Shown: positions 1 to 6,408, numbered from the stretch's first letter. The stretch is DNA of 7,370 bases from JAHBWI01 sp035715525 (GCA_035715525.1 DASTLA010000142.1:1-7370); one strand, 5' to 3'. Notes: generated by a model from the letters alone, not told the origin. Made by a program: numbers and translations.

Positions 1-106
1 GACCAAGCGGCGTGTCGGACCAATCGAAAGAGCGGATGCGTCGGCCCATCTCACCGCCGCCGACGAGCCAGTCGGCGATGCAAGGGGCCTTGAAGGGATC
101 ACTCAT
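1..106 (-). CDS. Sensor histidine kinase, N-terminal fragment (runs off left edge)
   Basis: An open frame starts at an ATG at 106 and reads leftward to the window edge, giving 35 codons that begin MSDPFKAPCIADW and continue with LVGGGEMG, an arginine pair, then FDWSDTPLG. The pattern W-x-x-GGGEMG...IR..DWS.TPLG is a familiar opening of multi-domain PAS/GAF sensor histidine kinases, where it sits just before the first sensory domain. None of the kinase core is inside the window, so the output type cannot be told. No good Shine-Dalgarno sequence precedes the ATG; an in-frame GTG at 142 is the only nearby alternative and is no better. The gene lies 97 bp downstream of the hybrid kinase on the same strand, so the two probably belong to one signalling cluster. 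Confidence 0.72.
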   Translation of the reverse strand, partial: MSDPFKAPCIADWLVGGGEMGRRIRSFDWSDTPLG

Positions 107-163
107 ACAGCAAGCAGGTACAACTGGTCGGTCGAGGCTCACGTACGTATAATAGGAGCCCCC

Positions 164-193
164 ACTATAGAGCATGCACCGGCATATTGTCCT
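164..193 (-). promoter_or_regulatory. Weak sigma70-like promoter candidate for the left-edge kinase
   Basis: On the minus strand, AGGACA (188-193) and TATAGT (164-169) are separated by 18 bp, giving 4/6 and 5/6 matches to the -35 and -10 consensus. Transcription would start about 50 bp upstream of the ATG at 106. The -35 overlaps the hairpin at the end of the upstream kinase gene. Such matches are common by chance, so this is only a candidate. Confidence 0.2.
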
Positions 194-207
194 AGGGGAG
201 ACCCTAG
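192..207 (-). other. Short inverted repeat across the kinase stop codon
   Basis: CTAGGG (192-197) and CCCTAG (202-207) form a perfect 6-bp stem with a 4-nt loop. The TAG stop codon of the hybrid kinase (204-206) is inside the right arm. On the minus strand no run of T follows, so it does not look like an intrinsic terminator. It may be a weak mRNA 3' structure or chance. Confidence 0.4.
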
Positions 208-2255
208 CTCGAGCGGGGCTTTTGGGCAGCGATTTCCTGAATCATTCCGTATAACCGGTCGGCGGCCGCTTCTTTCGTCAGCAGCGCTCGAGCGCCGGCC
301 CGTGACATCTCTTCCTGATTCTCACGACCGGCGTTGACGGACAGGCCAAGGACGTACAGTCCGGGATACCGAGCAGTGAGGCGCGCAGTCGCTTCGATTC
401 CATTCATGTTCGGCATGTTGATATCCATCACCACGATTTCGGGTCGCAGCCGATCGGCCAGCTCGAGGGCTTCGAGGCCGTCTGCTGCTTCACCGACGAT
501 CTCGATATCCGCATGCCGCTCAAGAATGGCCCGCAATCCTTGCCTGACCATGGCATGGTCGTCCACCAGCAAGCAGCGGATCCGTGAATCCTGCGCCGCG
601 GGCGTGATGGCGTTGCCGACCGAATAGCGAACGAGCTCCTCCGTTCGGCCTCTTTCCGAGGCCTCGCTCACGACCTTGTCTTGCTGGTACGGCAAGACGA
701 GCGTGGCGGTGGTGCCCTTGCCGGGGCAGGATTCGATCTCGAGCCGACCTCCGAGCGCCTTCATGCGTTCTTGAATGCTGTAGAGACCGAATTTGGACGA
801 AAGATCCTCGCTCGCCTTGGCAACGGAGCCCGAATCGGACAAGGGATCGAAGCCCCGGCCCTCGTCCGTGACCTCTATGATGAGCTCTCCCCCCTGCCGT
901 CGCGCCGCGACGCGGGCCCGTCCGGTGCCGGCGTGCTTGGATGCATTGATCAGCAGCTCCCGCACCGATTGGAACAAGAGCACGGACTGCTGCTCGGCGA
1001 GCTCAAAGGGCTCTCCCTCCGGCAGGCTGACGCTCACGCTGAGATCGTGCTTCTCCATATACTCCACGAGCCAGCGAAGGCCTGCGGCAAGGCCGTGTTC
1101 GCGCAGCACCGGGGGACTCAACTCCGACACGAGCGTGCGGGTGTAGGCCAAGGCACCGGACAGCACCTGGTCCACCTGTTTGATGACTTCCAAACAGGCG
1201 GGGACAGCCGCGGCAAGCGGCTTCCCCTGACCCAATTTGATCTTTCCCAAGACCAGCAGCTGTTGAAGGTGATCGTGCAGTTCGATCGCCAAACGGCGAC
1301 GCTCCCGCTGCTCCGCCAAATTGAGCTCCATGGTCAAGGCGCGCAGGCGCTCCTCGGAATCCACCAAGGCCTTGGTCCGTTCCTCGACGCGGATCTCCAA
1401 CTCCGTTTTCCAGCGGCGCTGCTGTTCATCAGCTTGCTTGCGGTCCGTGATGTCTTTGTTCACGCCCACTATACGGATGGCGCGTCCGGCCTCGTCCCGT
1501 AGGACCGTACCCTGCCCCACCAGCCAGCGCACGGTTCCGTCGGTCCGCACGATGCGGAAGATTTCCGAGAAGCAATCGGTCAAAAGCGCGGCTGCCGCGG
1601 CATGCCGAATTCGCGAGACATCGTCGGGATGGATCAACGCATAGAACTCATCGATGGTCGCCGGCGGCTGGTTGATGGGACGCCCGAAGATCTCGTATTG
1701 TTTCGCATCCCAGGTCACCAGGCCCGTCGCAAGATCGACATCCCATGCTCCCATCTGACCCGCGATGAGGGCGGCGCGCAGGCGCTGCTCGCTTTCGCGG
1801 AGCGCGTCTTCCGCTTCCCGTAGCTCGGTCACGTCGGTGTTGGTGCCGAACCAGCGAACGATCGCTCCCCGTTCATCACGGATCGGGAGCGCGCGGGACA
1901 GGAACCAGCGGTAGCGGCCGTCTTTTCCTCTGAGCGGGAAGGTATCTTCCCAGGCATGGCCGGAGGTCAGTGCCTCCCGCCATTTGTCGGTGACCCGGCC
2001 GAGGTGGTCGGGATGGTGCACCTGTTTCCAGCCCCATCCTTGCATCTCTTCGAACGTGGTCCCGGTGTAGTCGTACCAGCGGCGGTTGTACCAGGTGAGG
2101 AGCCCTTGCGCATCGGCCATCCAGGCGAGCTGCGAGATGTGGTCGGCAAGCGTGTGGAACCTTTCTTCGCTCTCCTGAAGTGCGGCGGCGGATTCGTCTT
2201 CGGTCATATCGGATACCGGCAGTCCAGGGTCCCCATCGAAGTCCTCTTCCACCAC
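204..2255 (-). CDS. PAS-PAS hybrid sensor histidine kinase with C-terminal receiver domain
   Basis: This 683-aa protein reads as a soluble two-component sensor; no membrane segment is visible. Two PAS/PAC sensory domains lie at about residues 27-147 and 154-274, each introduced by an ESE-type linker helix. A coiled-coil stretch (about 275-318) leads into a HisKA_3 dimerisation domain with the phospho-accepting His at 327 in ELHDHLQQ, as in the NarX/DegS/DesK class. The ATPase domain has its N-box Asn at 437, a DEGRGFD G1 box at 464-470 and a FGL motif at 489-491. A NarL/FixJ-type receiver follows (about 559-675): acidic pair D565/D566, phospho-acceptor D611 in VVMDINMPNMNG, S639 and K661. The protein stops right after it, with no helix-turn-helix. 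The start is uncertain: GTG at 2255 is the longest option; ATG at 2207, just before the first PAS linker, is equally plausible. Neither has a clear ribosome site. Confidence 0.93.
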   Translation of the reverse strand: MVEEDFDGDPGLPVSDMTEDESAAALQESEERFHTLADHISQLAWMADAQGLLTWYNRRWYDYTGTTFEEMQGWGWKQVHHPDHLGRVTDKWREALTSGHAWEDTFPLRGKDGRYRWFLSRALPIRDERGAIVRWFGTNTDVTELREAEDALRESEQRLRAALIAGQMGAWDVDLATGLVTWDAKQYEIFGRPINQPPATIDEFYALIHPDDVSRIRHAAAAALLTDCFSEIFRIVRTDGTVRWLVGQGTVLRDEAGRAIRIVGVNKDITDRKQADEQQRRWKTELEIRVEERTKALVDSEERLRALTMELNLAEQRERRRLAIELHDHLQQLLVLGKIKLGQGKPLAAAVPACLEVIKQVDQVLSGALAYTRTLVSELSPPVLREHGLAAGLRWLVEYMEKHDLSVSVSLPEGEPFELAEQQSVLLFQSVRELLINASKHAGTGRARVAARRQGGELIIEVTDEGRGFDPLSDSGSVAKASEDLSSKFGLYSIQERMKALGGRLEIESCPGKGTTATLVLPYQQDKVVSEASERGRTEELVRYSVGNAITPAAQDSRIRCLLVDDHAMVRQGLRAILERHADIEIVGEAADGLEALELADRLRPEIVVMDINMPNMNGIEATARLTARYPGLYVLGLSVNAGRENQEEMSRAGARALLTKEAAADRLYGMIQEIAAQKPRSS

Positions 2256-2397
2256 CCGGCTGTGAGACGCGACCGAAACGCGACGATGTGCAGGTCGGCC
2301 GGACTATATCAGTTCCCTGGGGTTTACACCAGGCACCCCAAGCCCCGTTCAGCAAAGGATCCGGCCTCGGCCAAGGCGCCATACGCAGGCGGACGTA

Positions 2398-2417
2398 ACG
2401 ATTCGCCACGATTCGCC
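2398..2417. repeat. 10-bp tandem direct repeat
   Basis: ACGATTCGCC occurs twice back to back (2398-2407 and 2408-2417), so the copies are exactly one helical turn apart. That spacing would place two protein monomers on the same DNA face. It sits near the middle of the divergent intergenic region. Confidence 0.6.
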
Positions 2418-2450
2418 ATTTTGTTCCACCGCAGACAGCCTGTCCGGTTC

Positions 2451-2466
2451 TCGCGACCTATCGCGA
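2451..2466. repeat. Paired TCGCGA palindromes, 10 bp apart
   Basis: The self-complementary hexamer TCGCGA occurs at 2451-2456 and 2461-2466 with CCTA between, again one helical turn centre to centre. The related string CTATCGCG recurs at 2458-2465 and 2512-2519. This could be an operator region for the downstream secreted-protein gene, but no known regulator consensus is recognised. Confidence 0.45.
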
Positions 2467-2591
2467 TCCCGAGCGAGCGCCGGATTCTCGCTTCCCGCTT
2501 GGCATCGGACGCTATCGCGTCGTTCGGGTGTGTCTCTTGCACTTCGTTCGACGGAAGACTGGGGAATGTCATTTGAGAAAGGAGAAGACTT

Positions 2592-3818
2592 ATGGAGCAG
2601 TACAGACAGCAGGATTATCGATTGGCGTTGGCGGCAGCGTTGGGCATGTCTTTGCTGGCCTCGGGGCCGGTCTGGGCGGAATCTCGCGACGACATCGTCA
2701 ACCGCCATGCGGTGGAGCGAGAGCGGGCGGCGGTGGGAGACTCCGACCTGACGGGTGGATTCTTCGACGACGGCAACAAGTCGGACGACTGGTTCTACGA
2801 TTATTACGACATCGCGCCCGGTAGGACGCAGACAACGACTGAACAGGACTACCGCGATCGAAACTGGCGCGAGCGGCGTTGGGATGTCGGGTCGATGCAA
2901 TCGGCCGACGCGACAGGCTGGGCCTATCGTTCGCAAGACAATGACCGGATCGTCGACGAAAGCATCTATCAGCGCTATTACGACGACACCTGGTTTTATG
3001 ACCGGCGCGATGCAGAGATGGGCATGCCCGTGACTCCGATACAGGATACCCGTTTCACGACCTCCGGCGGATCGGACGCGGACAATGTGATCGCTGAAAT
3101 TCGTCGTATCAAGCAGGTCAGGAACCGCACGACCGGGGGCCAAAACCTCATCGTGCAAATGAGGGACAATCGGGGGGTGGACCATATAGCCGATCTTGGC
3201 CCCGTCGGCCCCTTGGCTGACATGGCACTGACAGGCGGTGACCGAATCCGCGTCGTCGGGCGACATGAGGATGTCGGCCGATTCAACGTCCTCATGGCCG
3301 ATCGCCTCAGCGGCGGCGTGAACACCGTCTATCTCGATCGAGGCCAGAGCCGCTTCGATGGACGGAGCCAACTCAGCGGCCGCATCGAACAGTTCCGCGA
3401 CGTCCGGGTGCGCGAAACCGGTGAGATTCACCGGACCGGCTCGCTCCGGACCAGCGACGGGCGGTTGGCGCTCGTAGACTTCGGCCCGGCCGCCGCGCAG
3501 AACGTCCCGGCCAATGCGGCTCCGGGCGACCCTATGGTGGCGACCGGCCGCGTGTTCCAGGTCGGCCAGTATCCGGTGCTCTTTGCCGACCGGCTCTCCT
3601 TGAACGGCGGAGTCCCGGTGGCGGTGGCCAGGCCGGACGACACTTCGCCCAGCATGATGACGAGAAACGTCGACCGCCGACCTTTCGAATCCTCCCAGCG
3701 GATTATCGCCAACGACCAGACTTGCATCGGCGGGGGCTGCGAGACGCCCGATGGCGTTCGGATGCGTAATCCGTTGAGTAACGCCATGGACGGCTCCGTT
3801 CGCGGTACCCGACGGTAG
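2592..3818 (+). CDS. Secreted protein of unknown function with a duplicated internal domain
   Basis: I do not recognise the family of this 408-aa protein. It starts at ATG 2592 behind a good ribosome site (AAAGGAG, 2578-2584, 7-nt spacing). The N-terminus looks like a Sec signal peptide: basic start, hydrophobic core at about 11-24, and a likely cleavage after GPVWA at residue 29. The mature N-terminal part (about 50-140) is rich in Asp, Tyr and Trp and repeats a D-D-(T)-WFYD motif at 65-70 and 131-137. Two copies of one roughly 75-80 residue domain follow, at about 165-242 and 259-341, each running I-x-x-(I/F)-x-x-V-R-x-R-x-T-G, then a D-(L/F)-GP turn, GD..., VGR/ATGR and finally (N/P)VL-(M/F)-ADRLS-GGV. 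The short beta-rich pattern suggests a small barrel-like fold, which is a guess. Near the C-terminus C378 and C383 (CIGGGC) could form a disulfide. The gene appears monocistronic. Confidence 0.88.
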   Translation: MEQYRQQDYRLALAAALGMSLLASGPVWAESRDDIVNRHAVERERAAVGDSDLTGGFFDDGNKSDDWFYDYYDIAPGRTQTTTEQDYRDRNWRERRWDVGSMQSADATGWAYRSQDNDRIVDESIYQRYYDDTWFYDRRDAEMGMPVTPIQDTRFTTSGGSDADNVIAEIRRIKQVRNRTTGGQNLIVQMRDNRGVDHIADLGPVGPLADMALTGGDRIRVVGRHEDVGRFNVLMADRLSGGVNTVYLDRGQSRFDGRSQLSGRIEQFRDVRVRETGEIHRTGSLRTSDGRLALVDFGPAAAQNVPANAAPGDPMVATGRVFQVGQYPVLFADRLSLNGGVPVAVARPDDTSPSMMTRNVDRRPFESSQRIIANDQTCIGGGCETPDGVRMRNPLSNAMDGSVRGTRR

Positions 3819-3840
3819 AGCCATGTCGTAGGATTCGAGC

Positions 3841-3886
3841 GAGCCCCAAGGACGCCGAACCGGCGTCCTTGGGGCTCTTTCCTTTT
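3841..3886 (+). terminator. Strong Rho-independent terminator
   Basis: A perfect 17-bp stem (3841-3857 paired with 3861-3877) closes on a 3-nt AAC loop and is followed by a T-rich run (TTTCCTTTT, 3878-3886). It starts 22 bp after the stop of the secreted-protein gene and should end that transcript, separating it from the radical SAM cluster. Confidence 0.95.
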
Positions 3887-4028
3887 CGGGCGCGGGGCTC
3901 AGCCGATGACGGTGCCATGAGCGGTGGCGCACTGCCTCATGCAATCGATCGGCAGCCCCCTCACTCAATGCACGATCTTCTAAAAGCCTCCCTGACGACG
4001 ATCAAACGCACCTCCCCAGCACATCTCA

Positions 4029-4060
4029 GACAACTTGTCCTGCCACTTAGACAATTGGTC
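4029..4060. promoter_or_regulatory. Two operator-like sites, GACAA-N-TTGTC type, 21 bp apart
   Basis: GACAACTTGTC (4029-4039) is a perfect 5-bp inverted repeat around one base. A close copy, GACAATTGGTC (4050-4060), lies with its centre 21 bp downstream, two helical turns away on the same face. This arrangement is typical of paired binding sites for a dimeric regulator. The regulator is unknown, and none of the known consensus sites I can recall is a clear match. Confidence 0.45.
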
Positions 4061-4070
4061 CGAAATCACG

Positions 4071-4090
4071 TGACTGCCGATAGGCAGTCA
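4071..4090. repeat. Perfect 8-bp inverted repeat (TGACTGCC / GGCAGTCA)
   Basis: TGACTGCC (4071-4078) and GGCAGTCA (4083-4090) flank a GATA loop. No T-run follows on either strand, so it is not a standard terminator. It may be a third regulator site next to the 4029-4060 pair or a leader-RNA hairpin ahead of the radical SAM gene. Confidence 0.5.
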
Positions 4091-4238
4091 GCATCTCCGA
4101 GCGCCTTGTCGCCGAATGCATGGCGCGATCATAGGCCGGTAATCCAGAGCAGTTCCGCCTAAGATGGCCTGGTCTTGGATTTGCAGTACCCGCCTGACAC
4201 GGAGGCGAAACGAACCGCCGTCCACCGTTGGTGATGTG

Positions 4239-5258
4239 ATGACGCATGCGACGACAGTCAGTTCGGTTCCCTTGCCGACGTTCATTCAAGTCGAACCGGT
4301 CGGCCAGTGCAACCTTTCGTGCGTCATGTGTCCGGTCGACCTTAGCACCGACGGTCCCGGCGAAGGTCGCCCGGCGTTCATGGCCTTCGAACAATTCACC
4401 CAGATCATGGAACAGTTTCCCGCCCTGGAGCAACTGCATCTTCAGGGATTGGGTGAGCCCATGATGCACCCTCGATTTTTCGACATGGTCTCCTATGCCG
4501 CCTGCCGCGGGGTGCGCGTCGGGTGCAATTCCAATCTCACGCTTTTGAGCCAAGGACGCGCGGAGCGTTGCGTCACGAGCGGCCTCCGCGAGCTCAATGT
4601 GTCGCTCGACGCCGCGACGGCGGAGACCTACGAATCGATCCGCAAGGGCGCGCGCTTCACCCGCGTCATCGGCAACATTCTCCGAGTGCAGGCAGCCCGC
4701 CAGCGCGAAGGAAGCTCGACGCCCGCGGTGACCATCACGACCGTCGTGATGCGCCGCAACCTGCGGGAGCTTCCCGATGTGGTTTACCTCGCTCATTGCC
4801 TGTCGATCGATTCGGTGTTCGTCCAGCATTTGGGACAGGACTTCACGGAGGGATCCCTCCCCGAGACCTATGTGCCGTTCAAGGCGTTCGTGCGAGAGGA
4901 GTCGCTGCTGACCATGGATCCCGCGCTGGTGGAAGGCTGTTTTGGGGAAGCGCGCGACGCGGCGGAGGAGTATGGCATCAAGTTACGGCTGCCGCGGCTG
5001 CGGGAAGTCGACCGGCCGGTTGGATCCGGCCGTCGCTGCGATTGGCCTTGGAAGGCGGCTTACATCACGTACCGTGGCGATGCGGTACCCTGCTGCATGA
5101 TCGCGACTCCCGACCGCTATTGTTTCGGCAACGTCCTCGCCCAGGGGGTGGAACGGGTATGGAACGGTCCGCCGGCCGATTCGTTCCGTCGGCGGTTGGA
5201 TTCGAACCAGCCCCCGGATATTTGCGCTGCCTGCGCCGTGTATCGCGGAGTCTTTTGA
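4239..5258 (+). CDS. Radical SAM protein with SPASM-type C-terminal Fe-S domain
   Basis: From ATG 4239 this is a 339-aa enzyme expected to cleave S-adenosylmethionine reductively; its substrate is unknown. The radical SAM cluster motif CNLSCVMC gives ligands C24, C28 and C31. A GEP motif (72-74) after LHLQGL is the usual SAM-binding strand, and NVSLDAATAETYESIRKG (about 120-137) matches the conserved mid-barrel region. The C-terminal part fits a SPASM/twitch domain: C267 in RCDWPW, C285-C286 in the typical VPCC, C295, an FGN motif, then VWN and a final CAAC (C329, C332). Many SPASM enzymes modify peptides or proteins, but others act on small molecules. The frame is open back to ATG 4164, adding 25 residues that do not look conserved; neither start has a good ribosome site, and GTG 4236 is also possible. 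The stop overlaps the next start by one base. Confidence 0.92.
   Translation: MTHATTVSSVPLPTFIQVEPVGQCNLSCVMCPVDLSTDGPGEGRPAFMAFEQFTQIMEQFPALEQLHLQGLGEPMMHPRFFDMVSYAACRGVRVGCNSNLTLLSQGRAERCVTSGLRELNVSLDAATAETYESIRKGARFTRVIGNILRVQAARQREGSSTPAVTITTVVMRRNLRELPDVVYLAHCLSIDSVFVQHLGQDFTEGSLPETYVPFKAFVREESLLTMDPALVEGCFGEARDAAEEYGIKLRLPRLREVDRPVGSGRRCDWPWKAAYITYRGDAVPCCMIATPDRYCFGNVLAQGVERVWNGPPADSFRRRLDSNQPPDICAACAVYRGVF
5247..5250 (+). promoter_or_regulatory. Ribosome binding site for the small ORF at 5258
   Basis: GGAG lies inside the last codons of the radical SAM gene, 7 nt before ATG 5258. Together with the one-base TGATG overlap it is the main argument that the small downstream ORF is translated and coupled to the enzyme. 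Confidence 0.55.
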
Positions 5259-5599
5259 TGCTGATCGATCAGGGGCCACGCTCTCCAAGAGACCAAGGGA
5301 CCGGTGGCCGCGACTTCGAAGACTACCCGCCCGAAGCCGGCCCTGCGCAGGTCGGCAAGGCGCCGCTGCCAAAGGGCAGTCGGGAGGCCCTGAAGATGGG
5401 CATCGAGCGCGGGACGAGCGCAGTCGAGCGCCGTGAGACAGTGAAAAGGAAAGCTACCCGAGCAGCCGGTGCTGCCGCGAGCCGCGCCGGGGAAAGAAAT
5501 CATCACAGAAGTCGTAGGCGGACACATCCAAGCCGAGAAGGACAACAGGAGGAGGAACCATGGCACATTTACGCGGCGGCAAGCGAATCGGTTCGTTGA
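5258..5599 (+). CDS. Small basic protein of unknown function, probably frameshifted at its 3' end
   Basis: The frame opens at ATG 5258, overlapping the radical SAM stop (TGATG), with a GGAG 7 nt upstream. It encodes 113 residues as read. I recognise no family. There are no Cys residues; after a Pro/Gly-rich first third, the middle (about 44-77) is a basic, Ala-rich helix-like stretch (KMGIERGTSAVERRETVKRK, then RAAGAAASRAG), somewhat like a nucleoid-protein tail. Codon third positions are GC-rich up to about 5491 as in neighbouring genes, then the frame degrades to a His/Arg-rich tail and overlaps the next gene by 40 bp. If one G were added to the GGGG at 5489-5492, the frame would end with GKKSSQKS and a TAG at 5515-5517, leaving a clean 42-bp gap to the next ATG. 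A sequencing error or a recent mutation is therefore likely. Confidence 0.5.
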   Translation: MLIDQGPRSPRDQGTGGRDFEDYPPEAGPAQVGKAPLPKGSREALKMGIERGTSAVERRETVKRKATRAAGAAASRAGERNHHRSRRRTHPSREGQQEEEPWHIYAAASESVR

Positions 5600-6357
5600 G
5601 CGGGCGTGAACGCTACCGCCCGAATAAACAGGATCTCGGGTGGGAGGAAGAACGGGCGGAGCAGGATTTCCGGAACGTCGGCGACCAGGAGCGAATGATC
5701 TCGGCCCTCATCGGCGGCGGCTTGCTCATGCGGAGTTTGCTGCGGCCCTCCTGGCTGATGGGCGGTATCGGCGCTCTCATCGGGGCGGTGTTGGTCCATC
5801 GCGGCGTCACGGGCCGTTGCGAACTGTACGGCACGCTCGGAGTCAATACCGCGGGAGATCAAGACACGTCGTCGCTCGGCAGACGAAAGGTCCAAACCAG
5901 CCGGGCCATGAAGGTCGACCATTCCATCACAATCAACCGATCCCCCCAGGATCTCTACGGCTTTTGGCGGAATCTGGAAAACCTTCCCAAGGTCATGAAG
6001 CACGTGCGGTCGGTGCAGCCGATCAACGATCGCCTCTCCCATTGGGTCGTGGACACGATCCCCGGCGCGCCGGCCGTCGAATGGGACGCGGAAATCATCA
6101 ACGAGGTGAAGAACGAACGGATCGGGTGGCGCACGCTGCATGGCGCCGCCGTGGCACATGCGGGGTCGGTGGAATTTCAGCCCGAGGGCGACGGCGGTGC
6201 GACCAGGGTGACCGTCACGCTGCAATACGATCCGCCGGCCGGGCCGGTGGGAGCCGCGATCGCCTCCTGGTTGGGCCAGGACCCGAAGAGTCAGATCGCC
6301 GAAGATCTGTCTCGATTCAAGGAGCAGATGGAATCGGAAGCCAAGCCCGTGAAGTGA
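5560..6357 (+). CDS. DUF2892-SRPBCC fusion: membrane-anchored cyclase/dehydrase-like protein
   Basis: This 265-aa protein starts at ATG 5560 behind a very strong repeated ribosome site (AGGAGGAGGAA, 5547-5557). Residues 1-43 are charged and probably cytoplasmic. Residues about 44-95 match the DUF2892 (YgaP-like) pattern: ERMISALIGGGLL, a short break, then a Gly-rich hydrophobic hairpin (GGIGALIGAVLVHRGVTG) and the terminal CELYGTLGV. After a linker, residues about 117-258 form a SRPBCC (START/Bet v1-like, polyketide cyclase/dehydrase) domain, with SITINRSPQDLYGFWRNLENLP at its start, a WDAEIINEVKNERIGW strand pair and an amphipathic C-terminal helix. SRPBCC domains make a deep pocket for hydrophobic ligands; no ligand or catalytic role can be assigned here. 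This two-part architecture recurs in bacteria and is often annotated simply as an SRPBCC family protein. It is the middle gene of a plus-strand cluster. Confidence 0.92.
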   Translation: MAHLRGGKRIGSLSGRERYRPNKQDLGWEEERAEQDFRNVGDQERMISALIGGGLLMRSLLRPSWLMGGIGALIGAVLVHRGVTGRCELYGTLGVNTAGDQDTSSLGRRKVQTSRAMKVDHSITINRSPQDLYGFWRNLENLPKVMKHVRSVQPINDRLSHWVVDTIPGAPAVEWDAEIINEVKNERIGWRTLHGAAVAHAGSVEFQPEGDGGATRVTVTLQYDPPAGPVGAAIASWLGQDPKSQIAEDLSRFKEQMESEAKPVK

Positions 6358-6408
6358 GACCACCGATGGGCACATTGCCGTGGGACGCGGTCCCCGCGTG
6401 AACCAAAC

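Larger units (their letters stand above)
2256..2591. other. Divergent intergenic region between the hybrid kinase and the secreted-protein gene
   Basis: This 336-bp stretch between two divergently transcribed genes contains no convincing gene. It should hold both promoters, but I found no strong -35/-10 pair on either strand. A minus-strand TATAGT (2303-2308) has no fitting -35. Short repeats that may be protein-binding sites are listed separately. Confidence 0.6.
3887..4238. other. Intergenic region upstream of the radical SAM gene
   Basis: About 350 bp without a convincing gene. Open frames here have no homology-like pattern; one of them simply translates the DNA repeats into repeated RQLV. 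The region should hold the promoter of the right-hand cluster, but no strong -35/-10 pair is visible. It does hold two related partial palindromes and a perfect hairpin, listed separately. Confidence 0.55.

Noticed and set aside
148..153. Perfect TATAAT on the plus strand
   Set aside because: The hexamer at the -35 position (TGGTCG, 125-130) matches only 3 of 6 and no plus-strand gene lies downstream; likely chance.
2499..2516. Possible sigma54 site (TTGGCATCGGACGCTATC)
   Set aside because: The GG and GC elements are two bases too close for the -24/-12 spacing, so the site does not fit.
2349..3968. Long minus-strand open frame opposite the secreted-protein gene
   Set aside because: Its codon pattern mirrors the plus-strand gene, the product is Arg/His/Pro-rich with no domain pattern, and it crosses the terminator. 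The plus-strand reading has a signal peptide, ribosome site and terminator.
3869..4162. Plus-strand open frame in the intergenic region after the terminator
   Set aside because: It begins inside the terminator stem, has no ribosome site, and its apparent repeat only reflects the operator-like DNA repeats.
4047..4829. Minus-strand open frame opposite the radical SAM gene
   Set aside because: It lies antisense to a clear radical SAM domain and shows no recognisable domain; it is a GC-rich shadow frame.
4523..5257. Plus-strand frame overlapping the radical SAM gene before 5258
   Set aside because: Only the part from ATG 5258 is kept as a possible gene. The upstream part is a shifted reading of the enzyme gene with Arg/Pro-rich low-complexity sequence.
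6379..6396. Small hairpin (GGGAC-GCG-GTCCC) before the DksA-like gene
   Set aside because: Five base pairs with a bulged extension and no T-run; too weak and too common in GC-rich DNA to call.
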